DNA from: Rugamonas sp.
GTDB lineage: Bacteria > Pseudomonadota > Gammaproteobacteria > Burkholderiales > Burkholderiaceae_D
Length of the DNA stretch: 64,000 bases
Reading direction: 5' to 3'
Assembly: GCF_025354735.1 (NCBI RefSeq)
Contig: NZ_JANXMI010000038.1
Span: forward strand, 62,001-126,000
Part shown: in pieces, positions 1-10,258 of the stretch
How positions within the stretch are numbered: the stretch's first letter is position 1
How the letters are laid out: every line of letters starts with the position of its first letter
The notes under the pieces: model-generated
What the model was told of the DNA's origin: nothing
The model's database searches: none
Seen by the model: the letters and a program-made list of their open reading frames with translations, nothing else
Program-made: the position numbers and the translations under genes

Positions 1-294
1 GAGCAGGCAGAAGCCCATGCCGAAGGATGGCAGCAGGTGGCGCAGCAGATGGCTGCGCAGGGTGCCGTCGATGTCGTGCTGGTACATGCCCATGGCGCCC
101 ATGCTGAACATCAGGATGGCGGCGAACAGCAGGGCCGACATGAAGGTGTGCTCGAGCTTGGGCAGGATGAATTCGGCGCCGTCGAACAGGCGCACGCCGG
201 CGCCCGCGTAAAAGGAGCCGAGCAGGATGAAAAATTCCAGCAGCAACAGCCCGCAAACTATCTTGGAGACATAATGATTGGAAATCTTGAGCAT
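1..294 (-). CDS. XrtA/PEP-CTERM-type exopolysaccharide sugar transferase, N-terminal part
   Basis: The reading frame begins at an ATG at 294 and runs off the left edge, giving 98 residues without a stop. The visible part starts MLKISNHYVSKIV, followed by a long hydrophobic segment and a second membrane segment around residues 55-75. This matches the membrane N-terminus of the TIGR03013 family of sugar transferases that start exopolysaccharide synthesis in bacteria with the XrtA/PEP-CTERM system. The catalytic C-terminal bacterial sugar transferase domain lies outside the window, so the family call rests on the N-terminus and on the neighbouring nucleotide-sugar genes. Confidence 0.6.
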   Translation of the reverse strand, partial: MLKISNHYVSKIVCGLLLLEFFILLGSFYAGAGVRLFDGAEFILPKLEHTFMSALLFAAILMFSMGAMGMYQHDIDGTLRSHLLRHLLPSFGMGFCLL

Positions 295-369
295 GGCGAT
301 ACCTGCATTTTTTGGTCTAATTTTGGCCGGCTGGGGCGAGCGCGAGGCGCCGCCGCTCCGGAGATGTTA

Positions 370-1407
370 TTAAGGCGTCTCAAGTAAATGATGGACGTAC
401 CAATCCATCGCCTCATGTAATCCGTCCTTGATGCTGTGGGTGGGCGCGTAGCCGAGCCGCGCGCGTGCCTTGCCGATGTCGGCCTGCGAGTGGCGGATGT
501 CGCCGGCCCGGAAGCCCTGGTATTGCGGGTGGTGCGCCAGCAGGTGCGGGAAACGGTCGCGCAGCAGCTCGTGCATCATCTGGTAGAGCCGGGTCAGCGT
601 GGTGCGTTCGCCCAGCGCCACGTTGTAGACCTGGTCGGTGGCCTCGTCGCTCACGGCCGTGGCCGCCAGCAGATTGGCTTGCACCACATTGTCGATGAAG
701 CAGAAATCGCGGCTGGTCTCGCCGTCGCCGTTGATGAACAGGGGCCGGTTGGCGATCAGCGCCGCCACCCATTGCGGGATCACGGCCGCGTAGGCGCCGT
801 GCGGGTCCTGGCGCGGTCCGAACACATTGAAATAGCGCAGGCCGATGGTGCGCATGCCGTAGCAGCGCCCGAAGACGTTGGCGTACAGCTCGTTGGCGTA
901 TTTGGTGACGGCATAGGGCGACAGCGGATTGCCGATCTGGTCCTCGACCTTGGGCAGGCCGGCGTGGTCGCCATAAGTGGAGCTGGAGGCGGCGTAGACG
1001 AAGCGGCGCACGCCGGCGTCGCGCGCCGCCGTCAGCATGTTGAGGAAGCCGGTGATGTTGGTGTCGTGGGTCGTCAGCGGGTCTTCGACCGAGCGCAGCA
1101 CGGAGCCGATGGCGGCCTCGTGCAGCACGTAATCGACGCCGGCGCAGGCCAGCACGCAGTCGGCCGGGCGGCGGATATCGCCCTCGATGAAGTTGAAATT
1201 GTCCCAGGCGGCGGCGCCGACCAGTTCGCGCACCTGGTCCAGATTGTGCTGGAAGCCGGTGGCGAAATTGTCCAGCCCGCGCACCCGCTGGCCCAGCTGC
1301 AACAGCGTTTGCACCAGGTTCGATCCGATGAAGCCGGCGGCGCCGGTCACCAGCCACAGCCGGGGCGTCGCCCGCAGCTGGTCTTTTACTTCGTCTATCT
1401 TGCTCAC
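370..1407 (-). CDS. tviC: NAD-dependent UDP-hexosamine(uronate) 4-epimerase, TviC/WbpP type
   Basis: This short-chain dehydrogenase/epimerase has the Rossmann motif GAAGFIG near the N-terminus, a SSSTYG segment and the catalytic YAVTK motif (Tyr-X3-Lys). Family members interconvert UDP-GlcNAc/UDP-GalNAc or the corresponding uronic acids for surface polysaccharide. I chose the GTG at 1407 because the residues after it line up one-to-one with my recollection of the WbpP N-terminus, and a GGGG sits about 9 bases upstream. An ATG at 1437 in the same frame would overlap the upstream gene. It lies directly downstream of the TviB-type dehydrogenase, the order expected for a UDP-GalNAcA pathway. Confidence 0.85.
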   Translation of the reverse strand: MSKIDEVKDQLRATPRLWLVTGAAGFIGSNLVQTLLQLGQRVRGLDNFATGFQHNLDQVRELVGAAAWDNFNFIEGDIRRPADCVLACAGVDYVLHEAAIGSVLRSVEDPLTTHDTNITGFLNMLTAARDAGVRRFVYAASSSTYGDHAGLPKVEDQIGNPLSPYAVTKYANELYANVFGRCYGMRTIGLRYFNVFGPRQDPHGAYAAVIPQWVAALIANRPLFINGDGETSRDFCFIDNVVQANLLAATAVSDEATDQVYNVALGERTTLTRLYQMMHELLRDRFPHLLAHHPQYQGFRAGDIRHSQADIGKARARLGYAPTHSIKDGLHEAMDWYVHHLLETP

Positions 1408-1424
1408 AGCGTCGACCCCGGTTG

Positions 1425-2714
<1,290 letters not shown>

Positions 2715-2965
2715 AAAACTTGTCCTTGATGTTGTTGCAATGCATTAATGATAACCATAACCCAACTTAACGAACTCTGCAATCCCCCCCTTCCGGCATT
2801 TACCCCCTCAAAAAAGCTCACTTTCATAGGAGAATGCGGTGTTTTCGATTAATGTAAAAAAATTACGTTTGTTGGCAAAATAATACATGGAAATTGAAAT
2901 GCACTAGATAGTTGCCTAACATGTCAAACTACGCACCTCGAACCTGAACCTGAGTCGGACCACGC
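2715..2965. promoter_or_regulatory. AT-rich divergent control region between tviB and wecB
   Basis: About 250 bases without a gene separate the two diverging halves of the polysaccharide locus. The stretch is much richer in A and T than its neighbours, with runs of A near 2860-2890 and a C7 tract near 2785. Promoters in both directions are expected here. I see no -35/-10 pair good enough to place them. Confidence 0.5.
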
Positions 2966-4132
2966 ATGCCATTACCTATTTCCACGCCGCCATACCGCGT
3001 CTTGTGCGTCGTCGGCGCCCGCCCCAATTTCATGAAGATCGCGCCCATCCTGGCCGCGCTGGGGCGCCGCGCCGCGTTCACGCCGCAGCTGGTGCACACC
3101 GGCCAGCATTACGACGCGGCCATGAACGAACAATATTTCACGTCGCTGGGCTTGCCGCGGCCGGACTTGAACCTGGAAGTCGGTTCGGCCAGCCACGCGG
3201 CGCAGACGGCGCAGGTGATGCTGCGCTTCGAGGCGGCCATGGAACAACTCGACCCCCACGCCGTGCTGGTGGTCGGCGACGTCAATTCCACGCTGGCCTG
3301 CGCCCTGGTGGCGCGCAAGAAGCTGGTGCCGGTGATCCACGTCGAGGCCGGCCTGCGCAGCGGCGACCGCGACATGCCGGAAGAAATCAACCGGGTGCTG
3401 ACCGACCAGCTGGCCGACCTGCTGTTCACCACCGAGCCGGACTGCGCGGCCAATCTGCTCAGGGAAGGCATAGACGGGCGCCGCATCGCCTTCGTCGGCA
3501 ACGTCATGATCGACACGCTGCGCAGCAACCTGCCGCGCGCGGTGGCGGCGCGCCAGATCGCGCACGACGCCGGCCGCGCCGGCCTGGCCGACGGCGCCCA
3601 CGGCTACGCGCTGCTGACGCTGCACCGGCCGTCGAACGTCGACCACGCCGACACGCTGGCGCCGCTGCTGCGCACGGTGGCCGCCATCAGCGCGCGCACG
3701 CCGGTGCTGTTCCCCATCCACCCGCGCACACTGGCCGCCATTGAACGGCTCGGCCTGCGCCACCTGATCGACCTGCCGTCCATCCTGGCGCTGCCGCCCA
3801 TGGGTTACCTGGAGATGCTGGGCCTGATGCGCGACGCCCGCGTGGTGCTGACCGATTCCGGCGGCGTGCAGGAAGAAACGACGGCGCTGGGCGTGCCCTG
3901 CATCACACTGCGCGACAACACCGAGCGCCCCATCACCATCAGCGAAGGCACCAACGCGCTGGCCGGCACCGATCCGGCGCGCATCATGGCGCTGTACGAA
4001 GACTTGCTGCGCGACGGCGGCAAGGCCGGCCGCGTGCCCGTGTTCTGGGATGGGCTGGCTTCCGAGCGCATCGCCGACCACTTGCTGGAATGGCTGGGCA
4101 ACGGTTGCCGGCTGCCGGCCAGCGCCGGCTGA
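2966..4132 (+). CDS. wecB: UDP-N-acetylglucosamine 2-epimerase (non-hydrolysing)
   Basis: The enzyme interconverts UDP-GlcNAc and UDP-ManNAc in the cytoplasm for surface polysaccharide. Family motifs are clear: VVGARPNFMKIAPI at the N-terminus, HVEAGLRSGD and MPEEINR around residues 125-140, LTLHRPSNVD near 215, and the C-terminal SGGVQEE and DNTERP motifs that bind substrate. The 388-residue length fits the family. It leads a plus-strand group (wecB, small gene, two glycosyltransferases). No UDP-ManNAc dehydrogenase of WecC type is seen next to it. The product may be used as ManNAc, or oxidised by the TviB-type enzyme or by genes outside the window. Confidence 0.92.
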   Translation: MPLPISTPPYRVLCVVGARPNFMKIAPILAALGRRAAFTPQLVHTGQHYDAAMNEQYFTSLGLPRPDLNLEVGSASHAAQTAQVMLRFEAAMEQLDPHAVLVVGDVNSTLACALVARKKLVPVIHVEAGLRSGDRDMPEEINRVLTDQLADLLFTTEPDCAANLLREGIDGRRIAFVGNVMIDTLRSNLPRAVAARQIAHDAGRAGLADGAHGYALLTLHRPSNVDHADTLAPLLRTVAAISARTPVLFPIHPRTLAAIERLGLRHLIDLPSILALPPMGYLEMLGLMRDARVVLTDSGGVQEETTALGVPCITLRDNTERPITISEGTNALAGTDPARIMALYEDLLRDGGKAGRVPVFWDGLASERIADHLLEWLGNGCRLPASAG

Positions 4133-4141
4133 GAGAGCGTC

Positions 4142-4366
4142 ATGGCCTTCATCGAACGGCGTTCGCGCCCGCAACGCACCATGGCCATGATGGTCGAGAT
4201 CGGCATTGAACTGGTCGCCTCGCAGGGCCGCTACACGGCGGCCCAGTTCCTGGAGGACGCCGGCGTGCCGCTGCCGGTGATCTGCCGCGTGATGGATGAA
4301 CAGGGCCGGCGCCGCGTGCAAGCGGCGGCCCCGCCGGATGCGCGCCGCCAGGACCTGCAACCTTGA
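4142..4366 (+). CDS. Small hypothetical protein in the polysaccharide locus
   Basis: A 74-residue reading frame lies 9 bases after wecB. GAGAG sits about 6 bases before its ATG, and its TGA overlaps the possible TTG start of the next gene. The middle part, with TAAQFLEDAGVPLPVICRV, looks like an ordinary folded segment. The ends are rich in Arg and Ala. There is no signal peptide or membrane segment. I do not recognise a family. The spacing and coupling suggest a real small gene, but no function can be assigned. Confidence 0.55.
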   Translation: MAFIERRSRPQRTMAMMVEIGIELVASQGRYTAAQFLEDAGVPLPVICRVMDEQGRRRVQAAAPPDARRQDLQP

Positions 4367-6039
4367 GGATGGCCAGCTTGTCGAATCCACTTTCCCGCGG
4401 CCGCATGGCGAGGTCGGCCCTGGCCGGCTACGCCATCGCCGTGCTGGCCGGCGTGCTGGCCCTGTGCCTGTTCCAGGCTTACCGCGCCGGCTTTTCCGGC
4501 GCCGACGAACCCGCCCACTTCCTGAACGGCTATTTCGTCAGCAACTACCTGCGACACCACCTGGGCAGCAACCCGATGGCCTTCGCCACCGAATATTATC
4601 TGCACTATCCGAAAATTTCGATCGGCCACTGGCCGCCCGCCTACTACGGCATATTGGGCGTGCTGTTCCTCGGCCTGCCGGCGACGCCGGAAATGGCCTT
4701 CGCCATCAACCTGCTGGTGGCCGCGCTGCCGGCCGCCGCCGTCGGCCTGACGCTGGCCTATTTGGCCGGCGTCCGCGCCGCCGTCGCCGGCTGCCTGATC
4801 TACGCCTTCACGCCGCTGGCGCTGGAAGGCCAGCTGTTCTTCATGCTGGACCAGGCGCTCAGCGCCTGCATCGTGGCCGCCGCCATGGTCTGGGTCGCCT
4901 ATGCGCAGCGGCCGTCGTGGCCGCGCGCCTTCGGCTTCGCCGCGCTCAGCGCGCTGGCCGTGCTCATCAAGGGCAACGGCTGGCTGATCGTCTTCGTGCC
5001 GCCGCTGCACATGCTACTGACCCGCGACTGGCGCCCGCTGGCCTCGCCGCGCCTCTACGTCGCGGCGGCCGCGGCCGGCGCCGTCATCGTGCCGTGGTAC
5101 TGGCTCACCTCCAAGATCGCCGCCGACGGCTTCAACTACACGGCCGGCTGGCACTACGCGACGCTGGCGCTGGGCGCCAACCTGCACACGCTGGTGCGCA
5201 ACCTCGGCTATGCCAGCCTGCCGCTGGCGCTGCTGGCCGTGGCGCTGGAATACCGCGCGCGCGCCGCCACGCCGCTGCGCTGGTCGGTGGCCAGCGCCTG
5301 CCTCGGCCTGATCGTGGCGACGCTGGCGCTGCAATCGCTGGTGCCGGTCGACATCGACGACCGCTACCTGGCGCCGGCCCTGCCGGCCCTGGCCGTGCTG
5401 GCCGTGGCCGGCGCGCGCCGGGTCTACGAATGGCTCGGCGCCGGCGCCCGTCCGGCGCTGGCGCTGCCGGCCGCCGTCCTGCTGGCCGCCGCCATGCTGG
5501 CGCCGGGCATGGCCCACCTGGCTGGACGCGGCGCCAAGGTCGACATGCGCATGGCCGCCATTCCCTACAGCGCGCGCGGCGCGCAGGGGGCCGCGCCGCA
5601 GGTGTGGATCATCGACGGCAGCAGCGGCGCCGAGGGCGCCTTCATCGCGCAGATGGCGGTTCGCGATCCGGCCCTCAGCGACTACGCCGTGCGCGCCTCG
5701 AAGCTGCTGGCCGCCAGCAATTTCATGGGCACGCAGTACACGCTCAAATTCCCGGACCCGCGCGGCGTGCTGGCCGAAGTCGAGCGCGTCGGCGCCCAGT
5801 ACGTGGTGCTGGTGCGGCTCAACAACGAGGCGCCCTACCCGCACAGCGGCCAGCTGCAAGCGGCCATGGCGTTGCCGGACTCGCCGTTCCGCCGCGTCGC
5901 CACGCTGGCCCACGGCAACCGCGCCGGCGTCACCGAGGTGTATGAATTCCACGGCGCGGCCCGCGCCAACGTCGACGCGGTGCGTCAGCTGGGCTTGCCG
6001 GCCAAGACCGCCCCCCTGCTTAACCTTCAGCCCAAGTGA
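4363..6039 (+). CDS. Membrane glycosyltransferase of the GT39/PMT-like (ArnT-related) type
   Basis: A polytopic membrane protein of about 558 residues with many hydrophobic helices. Near the N-terminus the motif GADEPAHFLNGYF carries the acidic pair expected in the first periplasmic loop of GT-C enzymes. HWPPAYYG lies in the next loop. Such proteins move sugars from polyprenyl-phosphate donors onto lipid or polymer acceptors at the periplasmic face. The frame begins with TTG at 4363, which has AGGA about 9 bases upstream. An ATG at 4369 is a possible alternative. The neighbouring GT2 protein could supply the lipid-linked sugar donor. Specificity is unknown. Confidence 0.75.
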   Translation: MRMASLSNPLSRGRMARSALAGYAIAVLAGVLALCLFQAYRAGFSGADEPAHFLNGYFVSNYLRHHLGSNPMAFATEYYLHYPKISIGHWPPAYYGILGVLFLGLPATPEMAFAINLLVAALPAAAVGLTLAYLAGVRAAVAGCLIYAFTPLALEGQLFFMLDQALSACIVAAAMVWVAYAQRPSWPRAFGFAALSALAVLIKGNGWLIVFVPPLHMLLTRDWRPLASPRLYVAAAAAGAVIVPWYWLTSKIAADGFNYTAGWHYATLALGANLHTLVRNLGYASLPLALLAVALEYRARAATPLRWSVASACLGLIVATLALQSLVPVDIDDRYLAPALPALAVLAVAGARRVYEWLGAGARPALALPAAVLLAAAMLAPGMAHLAGRGAKVDMRMAAIPYSARGAQGAAPQVWIIDGSSGAEGAFIAQMAVRDPALSDYAVRASKLLAASNFMGTQYTLKFPDPRGVLAEVERVGAQYVVLVRLNNEAPYPHSGQLQAAMALPDSPFRRVATLAHGNRAGVTEVYEFHGAARANVDAVRQLGLPAKTAPLLNLQPK

Positions 6040-6045
6040 GTCGCC

Positions 6046-7017
6046 ATGCAATCGTCCTTCAACCTCGCCGACATGGCGCCCGCCACCACGCCGGCCCAGC
6101 CCACCATCGCCGTCATCCTGCCCTGCTATAACGAGGAGGCCGCGATCGCGCAGGTGGTGCGCGACTTCCGCAACACGCTGCCGAACGCCACCGTCTACGT
6201 CTACGACAACAATTCGCGCGACCAGACGCGCCGGGTCGCGGCCGAGGCCGGCGCCGTGGTGCGCAGCGAGCCGCTGCAGGGCAAGGGCAATGTGGTGCGC
6301 CGCATGTTCGCCGACATCGAGGCCGACGCCTACGTGCTGTGCGACGGCGACGTCACCTACGACGTCGCCAGCGCGCCGGCCATGATCGCGCGTCTGTTCA
6401 ACGAGCGCCTCGACATGGTGGTCGGCTGCCGCATCGACACCCAGACGGCGGCCTACCGCGCCGGCCACCGCTTCGGCAACGCCCTGTTCACCGGCTTCGT
6501 GGCGCGCCTGTTCGGCGACCGCTTCAGCGACATCCTGTCCGGCTACCGGGTGTTTTCGCGGCGCTACGTCAAGTCCTTCCCGTCGCTGTCGCAGGGTTTT
6601 GAAATCGAAACCGAGCTGACCGTCCACGCGCTGGAACTGCGCATGCCGATCGCCGAGGTGGACACGCCCTACGGCGCGCGGCCGGAAGGCTCGCAGAGCA
6701 AGCTGTCGACCTTCCGCGACGGCTACAAGATCATGATGATGATACTCAAGCTGTTCAAGAACGAACGGCCGCTGCAGTTTTTCGCGCTGATCGGCGCGGC
6801 GCTGGCGCTGCTGTCGCTGCTGATCGCGCTGCCCGTCATCGAAACCTATCTGGCGACGGGCCTGGTGCCGCGCCTGCCGACGGCGGTGCTGGCATCCAGC
6901 GTGATGCTGCTGGCCTTCCTCAGCCTGACCTGCGGGCTGGTGCTCGACACCGTCACCCACGGCCGGCGCGAAATCAAGCGCCTGGCCTACCTGACCATAC
7001 CGGCGCCGGGCGCCTGA
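6046..7017 (+). CDS. GT2-family glycosyltransferase, polyprenyl-phosphate sugar synthase type
   Basis: The N-terminal GT-A domain has VILPCYNEEAAI and a DGDVTYD segment holding the metal-binding acidic residues. These features are typical of dolichyl/polyprenyl-phosphate mannose or glucose synthases. The C-terminal third has two hydrophobic segments (about residues 245-265 and 275-300) that would anchor it in the inner membrane. It begins 6 bases after the GT39-like gene. The inferred role is to charge polyprenyl phosphate with a sugar for that neighbour. The exact sugar cannot be told. Confidence 0.8.
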   Translation: MQSSFNLADMAPATTPAQPTIAVILPCYNEEAAIAQVVRDFRNTLPNATVYVYDNNSRDQTRRVAAEAGAVVRSEPLQGKGNVVRRMFADIEADAYVLCDGDVTYDVASAPAMIARLFNERLDMVVGCRIDTQTAAYRAGHRFGNALFTGFVARLFGDRFSDILSGYRVFSRRYVKSFPSLSQGFEIETELTVHALELRMPIAEVDTPYGARPEGSQSKLSTFRDGYKIMMMILKLFKNERPLQFFALIGAALALLSLLIALPVIETYLATGLVPRLPTAVLASSVMLLAFLSLTCGLVLDTVTHGRREIKRLAYLTIPAPGA

Positions 7018-7074
7018 GGCGCACTAGCCAACGTTCCAGATGCGGGAACGGATCGACGTCTACGCCATCCAGCA

Positions 7075-7707
7075 TCAATCTTCTGGCTTCGCATTTCCAC
7101 GTCGCGGCAGAATGACCAAGTCCGCCGCTTCCGCAGCGTCATTGAGGAGCGTTTTGCGCGGCGCGCCCATCTGCGCACGCATGGTCAGACCACGGGAAAG
7201 GTCGAGAACCTGGCTCGCGCGCGCGGCTACGGGAAAGTCAGGCGGGATTTCTCCTGTGCTAATCCCGTCGCAGAAACGGCGCTCCACGAGTGCCACGCCG
7301 GCGGCCACGGCATCGTGCAGGAACTGCCGGACCTCGGCATCGTCGACGAGCGGCGCAACGCACAACAGAAGACACCCGGGGGCTGATCCTTCCGGGGTCG
7401 CACTTTCTACGGCGTGCTTCAGAAAGCCGGCGAGCGAGTCGCGAAGACTCGGCGGCGAGAAAAGCGCCTGCGCAGCGCGAGCGCCCTTCGCTTCAGCATA
7501 CGCCCTGAGGGCGCGCAGGAATATCGTCCGCTTATCCCCGAAGACGGAATACAGGGTTGGCCGTTTCACACCCATACCCGCGACGAGATCGTCGATCGTC
7601 ACACCGTCGTAGCCCTTCGACCGGAACACCTGGGTTGCCTTTTCCAGCGCGTCCTTCTCGTCGAAGCTTCGCGGACGTCCCCGCGGCCTAGTGGTATTTT
7701 GAAACAT
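7075..7707 (-). CDS. TetR/AcrR-family transcriptional regulator
   Basis: This 210-residue protein has a TetR-type helix-turn-helix at residues 15-65, including GYDGVTIDDLVAGMGV and the family-typical PTLYSVFGDK. The C-terminal ligand-binding part is helical, with two cysteines in the segment SAPGCLLLCVAPL. It is transcribed away from the SDR oxidoreductase gene. By analogy with such pairs, it likely represses that gene and itself through the AT-rich spacer. The ligand is unknown. Confidence 0.88.
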   Translation of the reverse strand: MFQNTTRPRGRPRSFDEKDALEKATQVFRSKGYDGVTIDDLVAGMGVKRPTLYSVFGDKRTIFLRALRAYAEAKGARAAQALFSPPSLRDSLAGFLKHAVESATPEGSAPGCLLLCVAPLVDDAEVRQFLHDAVAAGVALVERRFCDGISTGEIPPDFPVAARASQVLDLSRGLTMRAQMGAPRKTLLNDAAEAADLVILPRRGNAKPED

Positions 7708-7832
7708 TTTAGTTCTAAAATCCTTGACTCTACTTTTACGTCAATATAATATAACTGAACAGTTAAAAAATAACAAGGCCACCCTTACCTCGCAGGGACT
7801 CCTTCACCTTATTCTTCACTGCGGATCCGCCC
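7708..7832. promoter_or_regulatory. Divergent tetR/SDR control region
   Basis: An AT-rich spacer of 125 bases between divergent start codons holds the likely operator of the TetR protein. It includes AACAGTTAAAAAATAAC near 7759-7774 and several TATAAT-like runs around 7744-7755. Most of this block recurs in decayed form at 8891-8994. The conserved stretches are GGT-TTTTGAAA, AGTT-TAAAA and AACAGTTAAAAA followed by AACAAGG, and they are candidates for the functional sites. Confidence 0.5.
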
Positions 7833-8807
7833 ATGAAACATTCGATCGCTCTCGTCACCGGCGCCACCTCCGGGCTCGGTTATGCGGCAGCCAGCATTCT
7901 CGCCGCAGAGGGCTGCCGCCAGGTAATCGTCACCGGCCGCAGCTTGGCTCGGGCCCAGGAAACGGCCGCTCAGCTCGCGACTGAAACCGAGACCCAGGTC
8001 TTCACGCCGCTGGAGCTGGAGCTGGAAACGCCGGCCAGCGTTCAGGCCGCCCTCGCCGAGCTCGTCAAGCAAGGCCGGCCGATCGACTTCCTACTCCTCA
8101 ACGCCGGGATGGTCCCTGGCAAGGCGCGCGTGATCACTGCGGCGGGCGTCGAGGCTTCTCAGGCCCCGCTGATCGGCCATCATCAACTGACTGTCGGCTT
8201 ACTTCGCGCCAACCTGCTGAGCCCCAACGCGCGGATTGTTATAGCCGGTGCGGAGCCAGCCCGAGGGGGCGTACCCATGTTCAGCTACACCGACATGCCA
8301 GCCTTCGCGGCCAAGTACCACGGTGGTGATCAAACCGCTGCTGTGGAAGCCCTGGTCCGCAACGGGCCGAACGTGAAGTACGTGCCCAACAATGCGTATG
8401 CCGACGCGAAGCTTAATGTCGCTTGGTGGGTCGCGGCGCTGGCCCGCCGGCTGCCCTCCGACATGGCCGTATACGCCGTGTCGCCCGGTGCCGCGACCGC
8501 TACCAAGGTTTCGCGACAAGCTGGCCTGGCCGTGAAGTATCTGTTTATCCCAATCGCGAACCTCATTCCCGGCATGAATCAGACGCCGGAGACTGCGGCC
8601 CGTCGCTACCTCCAAGCGTCGGAGTTCGGAACCGACGTATCAGGGCAATTCTTCGCCTCGGCTCAAGGGAAGTTCTCAGGCCCAATTGAGGCGCAGCGAC
8701 ACCCACACCTCCACGATCGCGCCAGCCAAGAAGCCGCGTGGCGGGCCGTCGTCAAGGTCTCCGGCGTCGACTTGTCCAAGCCGGCCTCCTTAAGCGCGGC
8801 GTCCTGA
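7833..8807 (+). CDS. Short-chain dehydrogenase/reductase (SDR family)
   Basis: A 324-residue oxidoreductase with the cofactor motif TGATSGLGYAAA at residues 9-20 and an NAG motif near residue 90. The usual catalytic Tyr-X3-Lys appears as YADAKLN near residue 188. The length is longer than the minimal SDR and fits the extended retinol-dehydrogenase-like group. It is divergent from the TetR gene and probably under its control. The substrate is unknown. Confidence 0.85.
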   Translation: MKHSIALVTGATSGLGYAAASILAAEGCRQVIVTGRSLARAQETAAQLATETETQVFTPLELELETPASVQAALAELVKQGRPIDFLLLNAGMVPGKARVITAAGVEASQAPLIGHHQLTVGLLRANLLSPNARIVIAGAEPARGGVPMFSYTDMPAFAAKYHGGDQTAAVEALVRNGPNVKYVPNNAYADAKLNVAWWVAALARRLPSDMAVYAVSPGAATATKVSRQAGLAVKYLFIPIANLIPGMNQTPETAARRYLQASEFGTDVSGQFFASAQGKFSGPIEAQRHPHLHDRASQEAAWRAVVKVSGVDLSKPASLSAAS

Positions 8808-8859
8808 AGGAACGGCGGTCGCGGCGAAATGGTTGCGGTGACCAGAATCAGCAGCGATT

Positions 8860-8994
8860 GCGGAGTTACATGATAAGCCACGGGTCTTACGGTGTTTTGA
8901 AATAAATAGTTTTAAAAAAGATCCCTGATTGCGATCATCGCGTTTATTTTAGTATTAAACAGTTAAAAATAAACAAGGTAACCCTAACTTAGCG
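8860..8994. repeat. Decayed second copy of the tetR/SDR control region with a tetR start remnant
   Basis: The block 8891-8994 resembles 7693-7794 in the same orientation: GGTGTTTTGAAA, AGTTTTAAAA, AAACAGTTAAAAA, AACAAGG and ACCCTAAC match in order. On the minus strand the bases just beyond it read Phe-Gln-Asn-Thr-Val-Arg-Pro-Val-Ala. The first residues of the intact TetR protein are Phe-Gln-Asn-Thr-Thr-Arg-Pro-Arg-Gly, and its ATG is replaced by TTA here. This looks like the remains of a second tetR gene start plus its promoter. The rest of 8808-9118 has no gene I can support. Confidence 0.55.
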
Positions 8995-9118
8995 ACCATC
9001 AATCGCCGTTGGTGTGAAATTAAATTATTGATTGAGTCAAGTAGTATTAATTACAACCTCAATTCCTGCTTCTTTCATTGCATATAGAAAATCTTCTATT
9101 TTGGTGTGCTAAAGCGCG

Positions 9119-9559
9119 CTAAGCCGGCTTGCGCGGCCGCTTGGCCGGCGCTGCCTTCGACGCGTTCAAGGCCACGGCGGCGCGGATCAGCGCCACCAGG
9201 GCCGGCTCGTCGATGGCCTCGTTTTCATGGATGTCGATGGCGCGCCGGGTGTTGCCTTCCAGGCTGGAGTTGAACAGGCCGGCCGGATCGGCCAGCGCCG
9301 CGCCCTTGGCGAACGTCAGCTTGACGACGCTTTTGTAGGTCTCGCCGGTGCACAGTATGCCGCCGTGCTCCCACACCGGCACGTCGCGCCATTTCCAGGT
9401 CTCGACGACATCGGGCTCGGCCTGGTGCACCAGCGCGCGAACCCTGGCCAGCGTCGCGCCGCGCCAGTCGGCCAGCGCCGCGATCTTGGCATCGATCAGG
9501 AGGGACGGCGTGTCCGCGCCCGCTTCCTGGGTGGACTCGCCGGTGCTCGCTTTTTGCAT
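9119..9559 (-). CDS. DUF1801-domain protein
   Basis: A 146-residue protein with the DUF1801 pattern: an N-terminal helical part, then VVETWKWRDVPVWEHGGILCTG, then YKSVVKLTFAKGAAL with ALADPAGLFN after it. The Lys/Arg/Pro/Ala-rich tail (AAPAKRPRKPA) is common in this group. The fold is related to frataxin-like proteins, but the function is not known. It stands alone between unrelated genes. Confidence 0.8.
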   Translation of the reverse strand: MQKASTGESTQEAGADTPSLLIDAKIAALADWRGATLARVRALVHQAEPDVVETWKWRDVPVWEHGGILCTGETYKSVVKLTFAKGAALADPAGLFNSSLEGNTRRAIDIHENEAIDEPALVALIRAAVALNASKAAPAKRPRKPA

Positions 9560-9739
9560 GATGGTGCTCGCTCGTCTGTCGTGTCGGAGAGTCGATTTTA
9601 CATGCCGGCTGGCCGCGAAAACAATCTTTTCACAAACACATCACGGCCACCGCGAGCGGGCCGGCGGGGAGCGCGTCCAGTCCATCCGATCTATAATTGC
9701 GCCACCGTCGCAACGGCGGCTGTAGATAGGATGGTTGTT

Positions 9740-10195
9740 ATGAAATGGAAATCGAACCCGGATGCCGGTAGATGGCTGGGCCAGCTGGCCTTCGCCGCCT
9801 TGACGATGACGACGACGCTGACGGCGTTGCCGGCGGCGGCACAGTTCGATCTCGCGGCACCGCCGCCGCGCGCATCGGCATCGGCCTGCGACGCGGCGCT
9901 GTGCGGCGCCAGCGGCTTGTCGACGCAGGCGCTGAGCGATGTGGCGCGCTCGGAATCGCCCAAGTCGCTGCCGGCCGCGTCCCGGCAAGCCGTCGTGCGC
10001 GACGAGCTGCGTCGCTCCGAACCGCCGCGCGACCCGTGGAACCGCCACATCCCCGTGCGGCCGGACGTGGAAAGCTACGATTGCATCCTGAGCCTTGGCG
10101 TGGGCGGTGAATTGTCCAAGGGCGGCTTCCTCGGCACGCGCGTGCTGGGCCAGACCCAGGTGTGGCGCCAGCCGGACGAGAACCTCAAACCCTGA
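9740..10195 (+). CDS. Small exported protein of unknown function
   Basis: I chose the ATG at 9740 because AGGA lies about 8 bases upstream. An ATG at 9731 is in frame. The 151-residue product starts with a charged stretch, then a hydrophobic core and an AAAQF-type cleavage site, as in a Sec signal peptide. The mature part has a cysteine pair around CDAALCG and a conserved-looking end (HIPVRPDVESYDCILSLGVGGE). It is probably periplasmic or outer-membrane associated. No family was recognised. Confidence 0.65.
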   Translation: MKWKSNPDAGRWLGQLAFAALTMTTTLTALPAAAQFDLAAPPPRASASACDAALCGASGLSTQALSDVARSESPKSLPAASRQAVVRDELRRSEPPRDPWNRHIPVRPDVESYDCILSLGVGGELSKGGFLGTRVLGQTQVWRQPDENLKP

Positions 10196-10258
10196 AGCCG
10201 CCGCGCCCGAGCGCCCGGCCGCGCTGTGGAAACGCGGCGCGGACGCACCGTGCCGCGA

